Below are positions 24,573 through 33,517 of a stretch of DNA of 48,125 nucleotides, piece after piece (the first letter of the stretch is position 1; the number at the start of each line of letters is the position of its first letter). The stretch is taken from NCBI RefSeq assembly GCF_003851125.1, contig NZ_BGOW01000008.1, forward strand, positions 1-48,125. Reading direction: 5' to 3'. A program made the translations under genes and the position numbers. The stretch comes from Sulfuriferula multivorans (lineage in GTDB: Bacteria > Pseudomonadota > Gammaproteobacteria > Burkholderiales > Sulfuriferulaceae). A model generated the notes under the pieces. The model made no database searches. It was given only the letters and a program-made list of their open reading frames with translations, and was not told the origin of the DNA.

Positions 24573-25337
24573 CTAGCCTAGGTAGCCCATGGCCCTGGAA
24601 ATTTCGTCCGCGATTCCTTTTACCCTTCCCGACCATTTGTAGTTGATCCGATCTGCGGGTGCAGAAATAGACAACCCGGCTACCAACTTTCCTGAAGAGT
24701 CGCAAATTCCGGCTCCGATACAGCAAACCCCTTTTTCAGCCTCTTCTTTATCAATAGCGAATCCGGCACGCCGGGCCTTTTCAACTTCCTCCCGAAGTCT
24801 GTCTAGCGTGGTAATCGTATCCTTGGTAAAAGCCGGCATGCCGCTACGCAGTGCATACTCCTCGCAGCTTTGCTGGCCATCCTGGGCAAGAAATATTTTG
24901 CCGACCGCAGTAATATGCAGTGGCGCGCGCGTCCCGACCACCTGCACGACGCGCATCATTGACTTGGCCGCAGTCACTCGTTCGACATAGACGATTTCGT
25001 CGCCTTGACGCAATGTCAGATTCACCGTCTCGTCCAGTTCGTCACGCAGTTTTTGCATGAAAGGCAACGCCACCTGACGCACATTGATACGTGCCTTGAC
25101 CAGATTTCCCAGCTCAAGCAACTTGATACCGAGTTGGTAGCTACCTGGTTCAACCCGCTCTACCAGGCCTTTTTCCACCATTACACCCAAGATACGATGC
25201 GCGCTTGAAGGATGCAGGCTGGTCTGTGCTGCCAATTGTTTAAGGCCCAGGGGTTCGACATGGTCAGCCAATACATTTAATAATTTCATCATGCGGTCAA
25301 TGACTTGAATCGATGATTTGGGTTCATCCTTACTCAA
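24573..25337 (-). CDS. IclR-family transcriptional regulator
   Basis: Regulator of 254 residues. I chose the TTG at 25337 because GGGAGGGGAAGG lies just before it and the resulting MSKDEPKSSIQVIDRMMKLL is the usual family start; the frame extends upstream to 25403. The winged helix-turn-helix is at about 12-75 (GLKQLAAQTSLHPSSAHRILGVM) and the effector domain follows, ending with GAGICDSSGKLVAGLSISAP. It is divergent from lutABC and probably controls it, perhaps with other hydroxy-acid genes downstream. The effector is unknown. Confidence 0.93.
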   Translation of the reverse strand: MSKDEPKSSIQVIDRMMKLLNVLADHVEPLGLKQLAAQTSLHPSSAHRILGVMVEKGLVERVEPGSYQLGIKLLELGNLVKARINVRQVALPFMQKLRDELDETVNLTLRQGDEIVYVERVTAAKSMMRVVQVVGTRAPLHITAVGKIFLAQDGQQSCEEYALRSGMPAFTKDTITTLDRLREEVEKARRAGFAIDKEEAEKGVCCIGAGICDSSGKLVAGLSISAPADRINYKWSGRVKGIADEISRAMGYLG

Positions 25338-25511
25338 TTGCCTTCCCCTCCCGATCTTGATTATTGTTGCAGTGCAGTTGCAGCATATGAAACATAGGAT
25401 CATTATGCAAAATATTTTCCCGGCAGCATAGCAGCACCAGCCTGCTTATGCCGTGATGGAGTGGCCTGACAGGTATTTGACTTGACTGCTATTGATCCAG
25501 GAGATGAAGTA
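25338..25511. promoter_or_regulatory. Divergent iclR-lutA control region
   Basis: This 174-base gap must hold both promoters. A short palindrome TATGAAACATA lies at 25386-25396 within the AT-rich part and is the best visible operator candidate. No terminator or riboswitch-like fold is apparent. Confidence 0.35.
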
Positions 25512-26246
25512 ATGCGTGTGGGTTTATTTGTAACCTGCCTGGTTGATGCGATGCGCCCTCGCATTGGTTTTGCCAGCCTCAGATTGCTGGAAGCTGCCGG
25601 GTGCCAGGTCGTCGTACCAGAAAATCAAACCTGTTGCGGCCAGCCCGGCTACAACTCCGGCGACCGGGAAACCGCCAAAACGCTGGCGCTAAAATTGCTC
25701 GATGAATTCGAGACCTGCGACTATGTTGTGGCGCCTTCCGGCTCCTGCGCAGGCATGATCCGGGTGCATTACCCCGACTTGTTTCGCGATGACCCGACCG
25801 TCCTGAACAGAATTTCCCTGCTCGCCCAGCGCACCTACGAGCTGGCCGATTTTCTGGTGAATGTGGTCAAGTTCGATGCAGCCCCCGGCCACTTTGCAGG
25901 CACGCTCACTTATCACGATTCATGTTCCGGGCTGCGGGAATTGGGCATACGGGACCAGCCTCGCGCCTTGTTGGCAACAATGCCCGGCGTAACCGTAAAG
26001 GAAATGGCAGAAGCCACCACTTGCTGCGGTTTTGGCGGAGCATTTGCAGTTAAATTCGGGGAATTGTCCACGCGCATGGCGGACAACAAATGTCGCCACA
26101 TCGAAGCTGCCGGCGTTGACGCCATAGTCGCAGGCGATCTCGGCTGTCTGCTCAACATAGAGGGGCGCCTGCGCCGTCGCGGCAATCACACGACGCAGGT
26201 ACTGCATATCGCGGAAGTTCTGGCGGGTAATGAGGGGGACGATTGA
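25512..26246 (+). CDS. lutA: LutA, Fe-S subunit of lactate/hydroxy-acid oxidase
   Basis: CCG-domain protein of 244 residues. The ATG at 25512 has an AGGAG ribosome-binding site and begins the typical MRVGLFVTCLVDAMRP. The first CCG motif is NQTCCGQPGYNSGD near residue 45, and the second is HDSCSGLRELGI ... ATTCCGFGGAFAVKFGELS near 140-185. With LutB and LutC it makes the membrane-peripheral system that oxidises L-lactate to pyruvate in characterised bacteria. Its stop overlaps the lutB start by one base. Confidence 0.93.
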   Translation: MRVGLFVTCLVDAMRPRIGFASLRLLEAAGCQVVVPENQTCCGQPGYNSGDRETAKTLALKLLDEFETCDYVVAPSGSCAGMIRVHYPDLFRDDPTVLNRISLLAQRTYELADFLVNVVKFDAAPGHFAGTLTYHDSCSGLRELGIRDQPRALLATMPGVTVKEMAEATTCCGFGGAFAVKFGELSTRMADNKCRHIEAAGVDAIVAGDLGCLLNIEGRLRRRGNHTTQVLHIAEVLAGNEGDD

Positions 26247-27652
26247 TGCAAGTGTCTTCCATCCATTTCAAACGCTCGGTCACAGAAAAACTCAACGACG
26301 AAAAATTGCAGAATGCCCTGTCGCGCCTGCAAACCCGCTTTGTTGAGGGGCGTGCAGCTGTCATCGGCGAAATTGCCGATTTCGAGGAGACCCGCACCGC
26401 AGCGGCCGCAATCCGCGACCGCGTACTGAAGAATCTGGATCAGTGGCTGCTCCATTTCGAACAACAGGCCATTGCCCGCGGCGCCCTTGTTCACTGGGCT
26501 GAAAGCGGTGCAGATGTCAATCGCATCGTTACGGAAATTGCCACCCTGCATAACGTTCGCAGGGTCGCTAAATCCAAATCGATGGTGACCGAAGAGTGCG
26601 GCTTGAATGAAGCACTGGAGCACGCGGGCGTCGAGGTGGTTGAGACCGACCTGGGTGAATATATTCTTCAACTCGCCCACGAAGCGCCCTCCCATATCGT
26701 TGCGCCTGTGGTGCACAAAAACAAGGAGGATATCGCCGACCTGTTCGCGGAGAAGCACCAGCTACCGCGCAAAACCGGCATTCCCGAGTTATGCCGCGAA
26801 GCCCGGGAAATTTTGCGTCCTGCGTTTCTTGCAGCTGACATGGGCATCTCGGGGGCCAATTTCCTGATCGCCGAAACCGGGTCGGCGCTGATAGTTACGA
26901 ATGAAGGCAATGGCCGCCTGGTCACAACACTGCCGCGGGTTCATGTCGCCATTACCGGAATCGAAAAGGTGGTGCCGACTCTGGAAGACGTTACCACCCT
27001 GCTGCGTCTGTTGCCGCGTTCCGCCACCGGCCAGTCCATCACCAACTATGTGTCGATGCTCACCGGCACAAAGGACGCTGCCGATCATGACGGTCCCGAA
27101 CATTTTCACATCATCCTGGTCGACAACGGCCGCAGCAGCTTGCTCGGCGGCGATATGCAAAGCATGCTGCGTTGCATTCGTTGTGGCGCGTGCATGAATC
27201 ATTGCCCGGTGTATCAGAACATCGGAGGCCATGCCTATGGCTGGGTATATCCCGGACCGATGGGCTCGATTTTGACGCCAACCTTTGTGGGTTTGGAGAA
27301 TGCGCCAGACCTGCCTAACGCTTCTACGCTGTGCGGCGCTTGCGGAGTGGTGTGTCCGGTAAAAATTCCATTGCCGGATCTATTGCGCCAGTTACGCGAA
27401 AAGCAGATGTCACTAGGCCTGAAATCGTGGCAGGAAAAACTGGCTTTGAAGCTATGGGGATGGATGGCTCGTCGTCCTGCGGTCTATGCCATGGTGATTA
27501 AAATCACCGTTCGTATTTTGCATTTCGCCGGCGGCAAGGAACGCATGTTGCATCACCTTCCCGGCGCATCCGGCTGGACTGCTGGCCGGGACATGCCTGC
27601 GCCGCAAGGAAAAACTTTCCGGGAACTTTATCGCCAAAGGAAACTCTCTTGA
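26246..27652 (+). CDS. lutB: LutB, Fe-S subunit of lactate/hydroxy-acid oxidase
   Basis: Iron-sulfur protein of 468 residues, full length for LutB. The N-terminal LUD domain carries AETGSALIVTNEGNGRLVTTL-type strands (about 210-240). The C-terminal ferredoxin part has RCIRCGACMNHCPVY and CGACGVVCPVKIPLPDLL, two 4Fe-4S sites. It starts at the ATG overlapping the lutA stop. Electrons from the hydroxy acid are thought to pass through it towards quinone. The local substrate might be lactate or another 2-hydroxy acid. Confidence 0.93.
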   Translation: MQVSSIHFKRSVTEKLNDEKLQNALSRLQTRFVEGRAAVIGEIADFEETRTAAAAIRDRVLKNLDQWLLHFEQQAIARGALVHWAESGADVNRIVTEIATLHNVRRVAKSKSMVTEECGLNEALEHAGVEVVETDLGEYILQLAHEAPSHIVAPVVHKNKEDIADLFAEKHQLPRKTGIPELCREAREILRPAFLAADMGISGANFLIAETGSALIVTNEGNGRLVTTLPRVHVAITGIEKVVPTLEDVTTLLRLLPRSATGQSITNYVSMLTGTKDAADHDGPEHFHIILVDNGRSSLLGGDMQSMLRCIRCGACMNHCPVYQNIGGHAYGWVYPGPMGSILTPTFVGLENAPDLPNASTLCGACGVVCPVKIPLPDLLRQLREKQMSLGLKSWQEKLALKLWGWMARRPAVYAMVIKITVRILHFAGGKERMLHHLPGASGWTAGRDMPAPQGKTFRELYRQRKLS

Positions 27653-28278
27653 GCGCGCGCGAGCGGATCCTGGCCCGGATTGGCACTGCAATCGGCAATC
27701 ATGACGCTGAAATCGATGCCTATCTCGTCGAGCATCCACGCGGGCCGGCACCCGCGCTACGAGATAATCTAATCACACATTTCAGGGAGCGTGCCTTACA
27801 GTTATCCAGCGATGTAATCGAGGTCGCTCACCCGGGTGAGATTCCCGCACAGGTAGCGCATTACCTGGCAGAGCGGGGACTACCGCCCCGCGGTGCATGT
27901 TGGCCGGTTGTCGGTAGCCTGCCTTGGGGTGAGGCCAATCTGGAGATTGCAGTGCGGGGTGCCAATAGCCAGGACATGGTGGGCATCACCGGCACATTTT
28001 GCGCGATTGCTGAAACCGGCACGCTGATGATGCTGTCCGGGCCGGAAACGCCACCCAGCAACAGCCTGTTGCCGGAAACCCATATTGCCATCCTGAATAC
28101 CCGGCGAATTGTGGCCTCGATGGAAGATGCCTGGGATCTGCTGCGTAAAGAACACAAAGCTCCACCGCGCGCGGTCAACTTCATTTCCGGGCCTTCGCGA
28201 ACGGCCGACATCGAACAGACCGTTACGCTGGGAGCGCATGGCCCCTATCGGGTATTGATTATTTTGGTGAATGCCTAG
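27649..28278 (+). CDS. lutC: LutC, LUD-domain subunit of lactate/hydroxy-acid oxidase
   Basis: LUD-domain protein of 209 residues. It starts at a TTG that overlaps the lutB stop, preceded by AAAGGA. Family features are MSARERILARIG, VGITGTFCAIAETGTLMMLSG (about 105-125) and the C-terminal ISGPSRTADIEQTVTLGAHGP. It completes lutABC. The following 235 bases hold the promoter region of the ABC transporter operon and no gene. Confidence 0.92.
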   Translation: MSARERILARIGTAIGNHDAEIDAYLVEHPRGPAPALRDNLITHFRERALQLSSDVIEVAHPGEIPAQVAHYLAERGLPPRGACWPVVGSLPWGEANLEIAVRGANSQDMVGITGTFCAIAETGTLMMLSGPETPPSNSLLPETHIAILNTRRIVASMEDAWDLLRKEHKAPPRAVNFISGPSRTADIEQTVTLGAHGPYRVLIILVNA

Positions 28279-28348
28279 AGCCTGAAATATTTGAGCATAG
28301 AACAACATTAGAATTGAATAATATTATCAATGGTTTGATTAATTTTGT

Positions 28349-28360
28349 ATTCACACGAAT
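28349..28360. promoter_or_regulatory. Candidate operator upstream of the Liv-type operon
   Basis: ATTC-ACAC-GAAT within TTTTGTATTCACACGAATTC resembles, with a shorter centre, the site ATTTC-ACGATAC-GAAAT at 39919-39935 in front of the thiamine-enzyme gene; both follow TTTGTAT or TTTTGTAT. It lies about 155 bases upstream of the binding-protein start. A shared IclR-type regulator is possible but unproven. Confidence 0.3.
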
Positions 28361-28513
28361 TCTTGAAATCGGGAAAATAATCAGCTAGAGTATCCCACAG
28401 TGCAGCAATGAATTTTATAATATGAAATTCCGTCGCCGCCTTTCAGCGGCATGGAACCTGCCGTCAATCCGCCACGCGGTTTGACATTACAACCACGACC
28501 CATGGAGCAGTAT

Positions 28514-29719
28514 ATGAAAAATAGCCTTAAGACATTGGTAGCAGCGCTTGCGCTGTGCGCCTCCTCCGCAACAATTGCTGCGGAACCAATCAAGATCGGC
28601 GTTTCCGGCCCCTTCACCGGCGGTTCCGCACCGATGGGCGTCAGCATGCGTGACGGTGTGAAATTGGCGGCAGCTGAAATTAATCGCAGCGGCGGCATCC
28701 TGGGTCGCCAGATCGAGTTGATTGAGCGTGATGATCAGGCGGATAACAGCCGCGGCATTCAAGTCACCCAGGAACTGATCAACCGGGAACATGTGGTTGC
28801 AGCACTGGGATTCATTAATACCGGCGTATCGCTGGCAGCACAGCGCTTCTATCAAGAAGCGAAGATCCCGGTCATCAACAACGTCGCTACCGGCTCCATC
28901 GTCACCAAACAGTTCCTGCCCCCGCAATATCCTGACAACTACGTATTCCGCACTTCTGCCAACGACACCATCCAGTCTGCAATGATCGTCAACGACGCGA
29001 TCGTAAAGCGCAAATTCACCAAGGTAGCCATCCTCGCTGACTCGACCAACTACGGTCAGCTGGGTCGCGAAGATCTGGAAAAAGCGCTGGCGGCGAAAGG
29101 CATCAAGCCGGTTGCAGAAGAAAAATTCAATATCAAGGATGTGGACATGACCGCCCAGTTGCTCAAGGCCAAAGCGGCCGGAGCCCAAGCGATCCTGACT
29201 TACGGCATCGGACCTGAGCTGGCGCAGATCGCCAACGGCATGGAAAAACTGGGATGGAAAGTACCGATGATCGGCAGCTGGACGCTGTCAATGGGCAACT
29301 TCATCGACAATGCCGGCAAGAACGGTGAAGGTGCACGCATGCCGCAAACCTTCATCCAGGAACCCAATACGCCGAAGCGCAAGGCATTTATTACCGCCTA
29401 TCAACAGGCTTATAAAGTCGATCGCATTCCTTCCCCGGTCTCCGCTGCTCAGGGCTACGACTCAATGTACCTTCTGGCGGCCGCCATCAAGCAGGCTGGC
29501 AGCACCGATGGCCCTAAAATCCGTCAAGCGCTGGAAAACTTGCGTACCCCGGTCGTTGGTGTAGTCACGACATACAACCACCCTTACACTCACGACAATC
29601 ATGAAGCTATCACCATGAATATGACCGTCATGGGTGAAGTCAAGGACGGGCGTGTGGTTTATGCTGACGAAGCTGATCTGGCAGGGCCGAAACAAGTCAA
29701 GCCTCATTCCAAAAAGTAA
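28514..29719 (+). CDS. Liv-type ABC transporter substrate-binding protein
   Basis: Exported binding protein of 401 residues with signal peptide MKNSLKTLVAALALCASSATIAA (mature start about residue 24). I chose the ATG at 28514 because the upstream codons MEPAVN... do not form a signal peptide. The fold of branched-chain amino acid/amide binding proteins is clear from EPIKIGVSGPFTGGSAPMGVSM and GGILGRQIELIERDDQADNS. The ligand could be an amino acid, amide or carboxylate; the neighbouring oxidases of hydroxy acids favour a carboxylate. It heads the operon with the permeases and ATPases. Confidence 0.92.
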   Translation: MKNSLKTLVAALALCASSATIAAEPIKIGVSGPFTGGSAPMGVSMRDGVKLAAAEINRSGGILGRQIELIERDDQADNSRGIQVTQELINREHVVAALGFINTGVSLAAQRFYQEAKIPVINNVATGSIVTKQFLPPQYPDNYVFRTSANDTIQSAMIVNDAIVKRKFTKVAILADSTNYGQLGREDLEKALAAKGIKPVAEEKFNIKDVDMTAQLLKAKAAGAQAILTYGIGPELAQIANGMEKLGWKVPMIGSWTLSMGNFIDNAGKNGEGARMPQTFIQEPNTPKRKAFITAYQQAYKVDRIPSPVSAAQGYDSMYLLAAAIKQAGSTDGPKIRQALENLRTPVVGVVTTYNHPYTHDNHEAITMNMTVMGEVKDGRVVYADEADLAGPKQVKPHSKK

Positions 29720-29749
29720 TCTGTGCACAGGTTAAACCAGTAGCAAATC

Positions 29750-29786
29750 ATGAGCCGGAAACGGGCCCCGTTCCCGGCTCATTTTA
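29750..29786 (+). terminator. Attenuator hairpin between binding protein and permease
   Basis: ATGAGCCGG (29750-29758) pairs with CCGGCTCAT (29774-29782), with further pairing of AACGGG-like bases inside, followed by TTTT. A strong hairpin with a short T-run directly after a binding-protein gene usually allows partial readthrough, giving more binding protein than permease. Confidence 0.65.
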
Positions 29787-29801
29787 GATGGAAAGCTCCC
29801 T

Positions 29802-30674
29802 ATGCAAATTTTCGCGCAACTGATTGTAAGCGGCATATCACTCGGCATGATTTACGCTGTGATTGCCTTTGGCTACCAACTGACATTTGCCACTTCGCGC
29901 ACCCTTAACTTCGGTCAAGGCGAGGCGCTGATGCTGGGCGCATTGGTCGGCCTGACCCTGGTTGGCCATATGAATTACTGGCTGATGATCCCGTTGGTAC
30001 TGATTTTCGGCGCACTGCAGGGAGTCGTGGTAGAACGCGTCGCCGTGCGGCCCGCACTCAAGAACAAATCCGAATTCGGCTGGATCATGGGCACGATTGC
30101 CCTGGCCACTATTTTCAAAAACGTGGCAGAAAACATCTGGGGTCGCGACGATCTCAAGTTTCCTTCCCCGCTCCCCGAATCCCCGCTCACTTTTCATGGC
30201 ATCCATGTGCTGCCTATGGAAATCGTCGTTGTGATTGGCGCCCTCGGCATGATGCTGGCCGTGGAAATATTCAATCGCAAATCCATCTATGGCAAGGCAG
30301 TCGTGGCGACTTCCAATGACCGCGACGCCGCCGGGCTGATGGGCATCAATACCCGCATGGTGATCACGTTCTCCTATGCCTTGAGTTCAATGACTGCCGC
30401 TTTCGCAGGCGTACTGATCGCCCCGTTGACACTTACTGGCGCCACCATGGGCGTGGTGCTTGGACTGAAAGCTTTCTCGGTCGCAATTATCGGCGGTCTC
30501 AATAGCGGCATGGGCGTGATCGTCGGCGGCCTGTTACTGGGTATCGCAGAAACCACCACCGGCTTCTATCTCTCCACGGGTTACAAGGACGTTCCTGGTC
30601 TGGTACTGCTACTGCTGGTGCTCGCAATCAAGCCCGCCGGTCTGTTCGGTAAAACCGTTATCAACAAGGTATAA
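29802..30674 (+). CDS. livH: Liv-type ABC permease (LivH)
   Basis: Inner-membrane permease of 290 residues with eight or so hydrophobic segments. Family signatures include LIVSGISLGMIYAVIAFGYQLTFATSRTLNFGQGEALMLGA at the start and NRDAAGLMGINTR-type coupling sequence (NDRDAAGLMGINTRMVI) near residue 170. It ends one base before the fused permease-ATPase gene and is the first of the two membrane components. Confidence 0.93.
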   Translation: MQIFAQLIVSGISLGMIYAVIAFGYQLTFATSRTLNFGQGEALMLGALVGLTLVGHMNYWLMIPLVLIFGALQGVVVERVAVRPALKNKSEFGWIMGTIALATIFKNVAENIWGRDDLKFPSPLPESPLTFHGIHVLPMEIVVVIGALGMMLAVEIFNRKSIYGKAVVATSNDRDAAGLMGINTRMVITFSYALSSMTAAFAGVLIAPLTLTGATMGVVLGLKAFSVAIIGGLNSGMGVIVGGLLLGIAETTTGFYLSTGYKDVPGLVLLLLVLAIKPAGLFGKTVINKV

Positions 30675-30675
30675 C

Positions 30676-32619
30676 ATGGGCGCCATCAAAAAAATCTCTC
30701 TCATTCTGGCAATCGCCGCGCTTGCGGTGTTGCCTTTGATCTGGACAAATCCTTATTACATCCACCTGATGGTGGTCATCGGTATCTATGCAATCCTGCT
30801 GCTTGGTCTCGACATCGTCGTAGGTTATGTGGGCGAAGTCTCGCTCGGCCATGCCGCGCTATTCGGGATTGGCTCCTACACTGCCGGCGTGCTTAACTTC
30901 CAGCTCGGCGTGCCATTTTTGCTCGCGGTACCGGCGAGTATCGTTGTGACCGCGTTGTTCGGCGCCATTCTGGCGCTACCGGCGCTACGTGTAACCGGCC
31001 CGTATCTGGCCATGGTGACGCTGGCATTTGGCACCATCGTGCAGATACTGATCAACGAGATGGATTTCCTCACCAACGGTCCGCTCGGGATTTCATTGCG
31101 CAAACCGGTCTTTTTCGGACATCAGGTTACCGGTTCCGACTATTACTACATTGTTCTGGTCGCGTTGCTGGCGACCATCGCGGTGGTCCACCGTATCGTC
31201 AAATCCTATCTTGGACGCGCTTTCGAAGCGCTGCGTGACAGTCCGGTGGCTTCCAACTGCATGGGAGTAAGCGTATATGCCTACAAGGTTTATGCCTTTG
31301 TGTTCAGTGCCGCCCTGGCGGGCTTGGCGGGGAGCCTGTTCACCTACTCGGAAGAATATATTTCACCCAATACCTACAGCTTCGAACTGACTATTCTGTT
31401 CCTGCTGGCGGTGATCATGGGAGGGCGCAAGACCCGTTCCGGCCCGATCCTGGGGGCCATCATTATCGTCTTGCTGCCCAATGTTTTGGGTGATATTGAT
31501 CTGTTCCGAAAAATTGCAGTGGCGATGGCGGCAGTGGCTGTGCTTTATTCGGTTTACACGGTGATCACCAAAAAGCGCACCCCCCAACAGGTGGCCATTC
31601 CCCTGTTATTTACGCTAGGTCTCGCCGCTTTCGGTTACTGGATCGACAATATTACCGACTACCGGCTGACCATTTTCGGCGCGATGATCCTGTTCGTGGT
31701 CTATTACCTGCCGGACGGCATCATGGGATTTCTGCGCAATATCGTGCAGAAATTTCGGCCGCAGTGGATACATCGGCATGAAATCATCACTGATCAGGGT
31801 GATTCCCGACATGTCTGGTCGGTGCCGGATCGTGCTGTCACCGCCAACGGCAATTTGCTGGAAGCGCGCAATATCGTGATGCAATTTGGCGGCTTGAAGG
31901 CCCTCAATGAAGTGCAGTTGAATATTGCCAAGGGCACTGTACACGGCCTGATCGGTCCGAACGGTTCAGGCAAAAGCACGATGATGAACGTGCTCACCGG
32001 CATCTACACACCGACTGCAGGCGAGATCGAATTCAACGGCAAGATCATTTCCGGCACTGCACCTGCTTCCATTGCCGGCGAGGGTATCGCGCGCACCTTC
32101 CAGAACGTGCAGCTATTCGGTGAAATGACCGCCATTGAAAACGTGCTGGTAGGGCTGCACCATACCTATCGCAGCAATACGTTTGACGTCATCTTCCATA
32201 CCCGGCGCTGCCTCAAGGAGAAACGCGAGGCGCGTCTGCGTGCCGCCAGTTTGCTGCAATTCGTAGGCCTTGCTGATCTGGCCAATGAGGAAGCACGCAA
32301 CCTGCCCTATGGCAAACAGCGCCTGCTGGAAATTGCGCGTGCGCTGGGTCTGAATCCGAGCCTGTTGCTGCTGGATGAGCCAGCCGCCGGTCTGACCGCG
32401 CCTGATATCAAGGAACTGGTCGGCATGATCCAGAAGATCCGCGACCATGGTATTACCGTCATTCTCATCGAACACCACATGGACGTGGTGATGGGTATTT
32501 CAGACACCGTCACGGTACTGGATTTCGGTCAGAAGATCGCCGAGGGCAAGCCTGCCGCAGTACAGTCCGACCCCAAGGTAATCGAAGCCTACCTTGGCGG
32601 CAACGCCGATGCAGCCTAA
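30676..32619 (+). CDS. Fused Liv-type permease and ATPase (LivM-LivG)
   Basis: Single chain of 647 residues joining two subunits that are usually separate. Residues 1-365 are LivM-like with about ten membrane segments (LLLGLDIVVGYVGEVSLGHAALFGIG; FEALRDSPVASNCMGVSVYAYK). After a linker of about 25 residues, 393-647 are a LivG-like ATPase with Walker A GPNGSGKST, signature LPYGKQRLLEIARAL, Walker B LLLLDEPAAGL and switch EHHMDVVM. No stop or frameshift separates the parts. Such fusions are known in a minority of Liv systems. Confidence 0.94.
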   Translation: MGAIKKISLILAIAALAVLPLIWTNPYYIHLMVVIGIYAILLLGLDIVVGYVGEVSLGHAALFGIGSYTAGVLNFQLGVPFLLAVPASIVVTALFGAILALPALRVTGPYLAMVTLAFGTIVQILINEMDFLTNGPLGISLRKPVFFGHQVTGSDYYYIVLVALLATIAVVHRIVKSYLGRAFEALRDSPVASNCMGVSVYAYKVYAFVFSAALAGLAGSLFTYSEEYISPNTYSFELTILFLLAVIMGGRKTRSGPILGAIIIVLLPNVLGDIDLFRKIAVAMAAVAVLYSVYTVITKKRTPQQVAIPLLFTLGLAAFGYWIDNITDYRLTIFGAMILFVVYYLPDGIMGFLRNIVQKFRPQWIHRHEIITDQGDSRHVWSVPDRAVTANGNLLEARNIVMQFGGLKALNEVQLNIAKGTVHGLIGPNGSGKSTMMNVLTGIYTPTAGEIEFNGKIISGTAPASIAGEGIARTFQNVQLFGEMTAIENVLVGLHHTYRSNTFDVIFHTRRCLKEKREARLRAASLLQFVGLADLANEEARNLPYGKQRLLEIARALGLNPSLLLLDEPAAGLTAPDIKELVGMIQKIRDHGITVILIEHHMDVVMGISDTVTVLDFGQKIAEGKPAAVQSDPKVIEAYLGGNADAA

Positions 32620-32631
32620 GAGGTTCAATAT

Positions 32632-33354
32632 ATGTTACAGGTAAAAAATTTACATGCCGCCTATGGCAAGGTAGAAGTGCTGCACGGTATTTCCATCGAG
32701 GTTCCGCAAGGTAAAGTCGTCACCCTGATCGGTTCCAACGGCGCCGGCAAAACAACGACCTTGCGCGCGGTATCCGGCATGATCAAGCCGGCCGGAGGAG
32801 AAATCCGGCTCAACGGCAAGGACATCACCGGCCTGGCTTCGCACAAGATTGCCCGGACCGGTCTGGCACACTCGCCGGAAGGCCGGCGCGTATTTGCCAC
32901 CTTGTCGGTCACTGACAATCTGACCCTGGGTGCCTTCCCGCGCCTGACCTTCGGACGCGAACGCGGCGATGTGCAGGGCGACCTGAATCGTATCTTCGAG
33001 TTGTTTCCACGCCTACAGGAACGCCGCAATCAACTGGCGGGAACATTGTCAGGTGGCGAACAGCAAATGCTGGCCATGGGACGCGCGCTGATGCTCAACC
33101 CCGAGGTATTGCTGCTGGATGAACCGTCAATGGGATTGGCTCCGTTGCTGGTGGAAGAAGTATTCCGCATTATCCGCGAGCTCAAAACGCGCGGCATCAC
33201 CATGCTGTTGGTCGAGCAGTTCGCCGCAGCCGCTCTGAATGTCGCGGATTACGGCTATGTCATGGAAAACGGACGGATTTCCTGCCACGGGCCGGCCGAA
33301 CAGCTGAAAAATGATCCTGCGGTAAAAGCAGCGTACCTTGGCGCGGCTCATTAA
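32632..33354 (+). CDS. livF: Liv-type ABC ATPase (LivF)
   Basis: Second ATPase of the transporter, 240 residues. Walker A GSNGAGKTT, signature LSGGEQQMLAMGRAL, Walker B VLLLDEPSMGLAPLL and the switch sequence LLVEQFAAAAL identify LivF. It follows the fused gene after 12 bases. The 163 bases after it contain an inverted repeat of ATTTAG/CTAAAT at 33473-33494, a possible control site of the MFS gene, but no further gene. Confidence 0.94.
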   Translation: MLQVKNLHAAYGKVEVLHGISIEVPQGKVVTLIGSNGAGKTTTLRAVSGMIKPAGGEIRLNGKDITGLASHKIARTGLAHSPEGRRVFATLSVTDNLTLGAFPRLTFGRERGDVQGDLNRIFELFPRLQERRNQLAGTLSGGEQQMLAMGRALMLNPEVLLLDEPSMGLAPLLVEEVFRIIRELKTRGITMLLVEQFAAAALNVADYGYVMENGRISCHGPAEQLKNDPAVKAAYLGAAH

Positions 33355-33472
33355 ACCGGGGCATCACCAGAACAACCACGGAGACAGTGGCAGGCTCGGA
33401 TAAACCCTATCCAGGGTGCAGAACATCCGGGCTGCCCTGATTCAACATCTGTCGTGATCTCCGTGATTAGAA

Positions 33473-33494
33473 ATTTAGTATCGTTTCGCTAAAT
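33473..33494. promoter_or_regulatory. Inverted repeat upstream of the MFS gene
   Basis: ATTTAG (33473-33478) and CTAAAT (33489-33494) form an inverted repeat around TATCGTTTCG, ending 23 bases before the MFS start codon. The string AATTT-x-GTATCGT here also occurs, on the other strand, in the palindrome at 39919-39935. It may be a site of the same regulator. Confidence 0.35.
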
Positions 33495-33517
33495 GATCTT
33501 GAACCGGCCCATCCATA

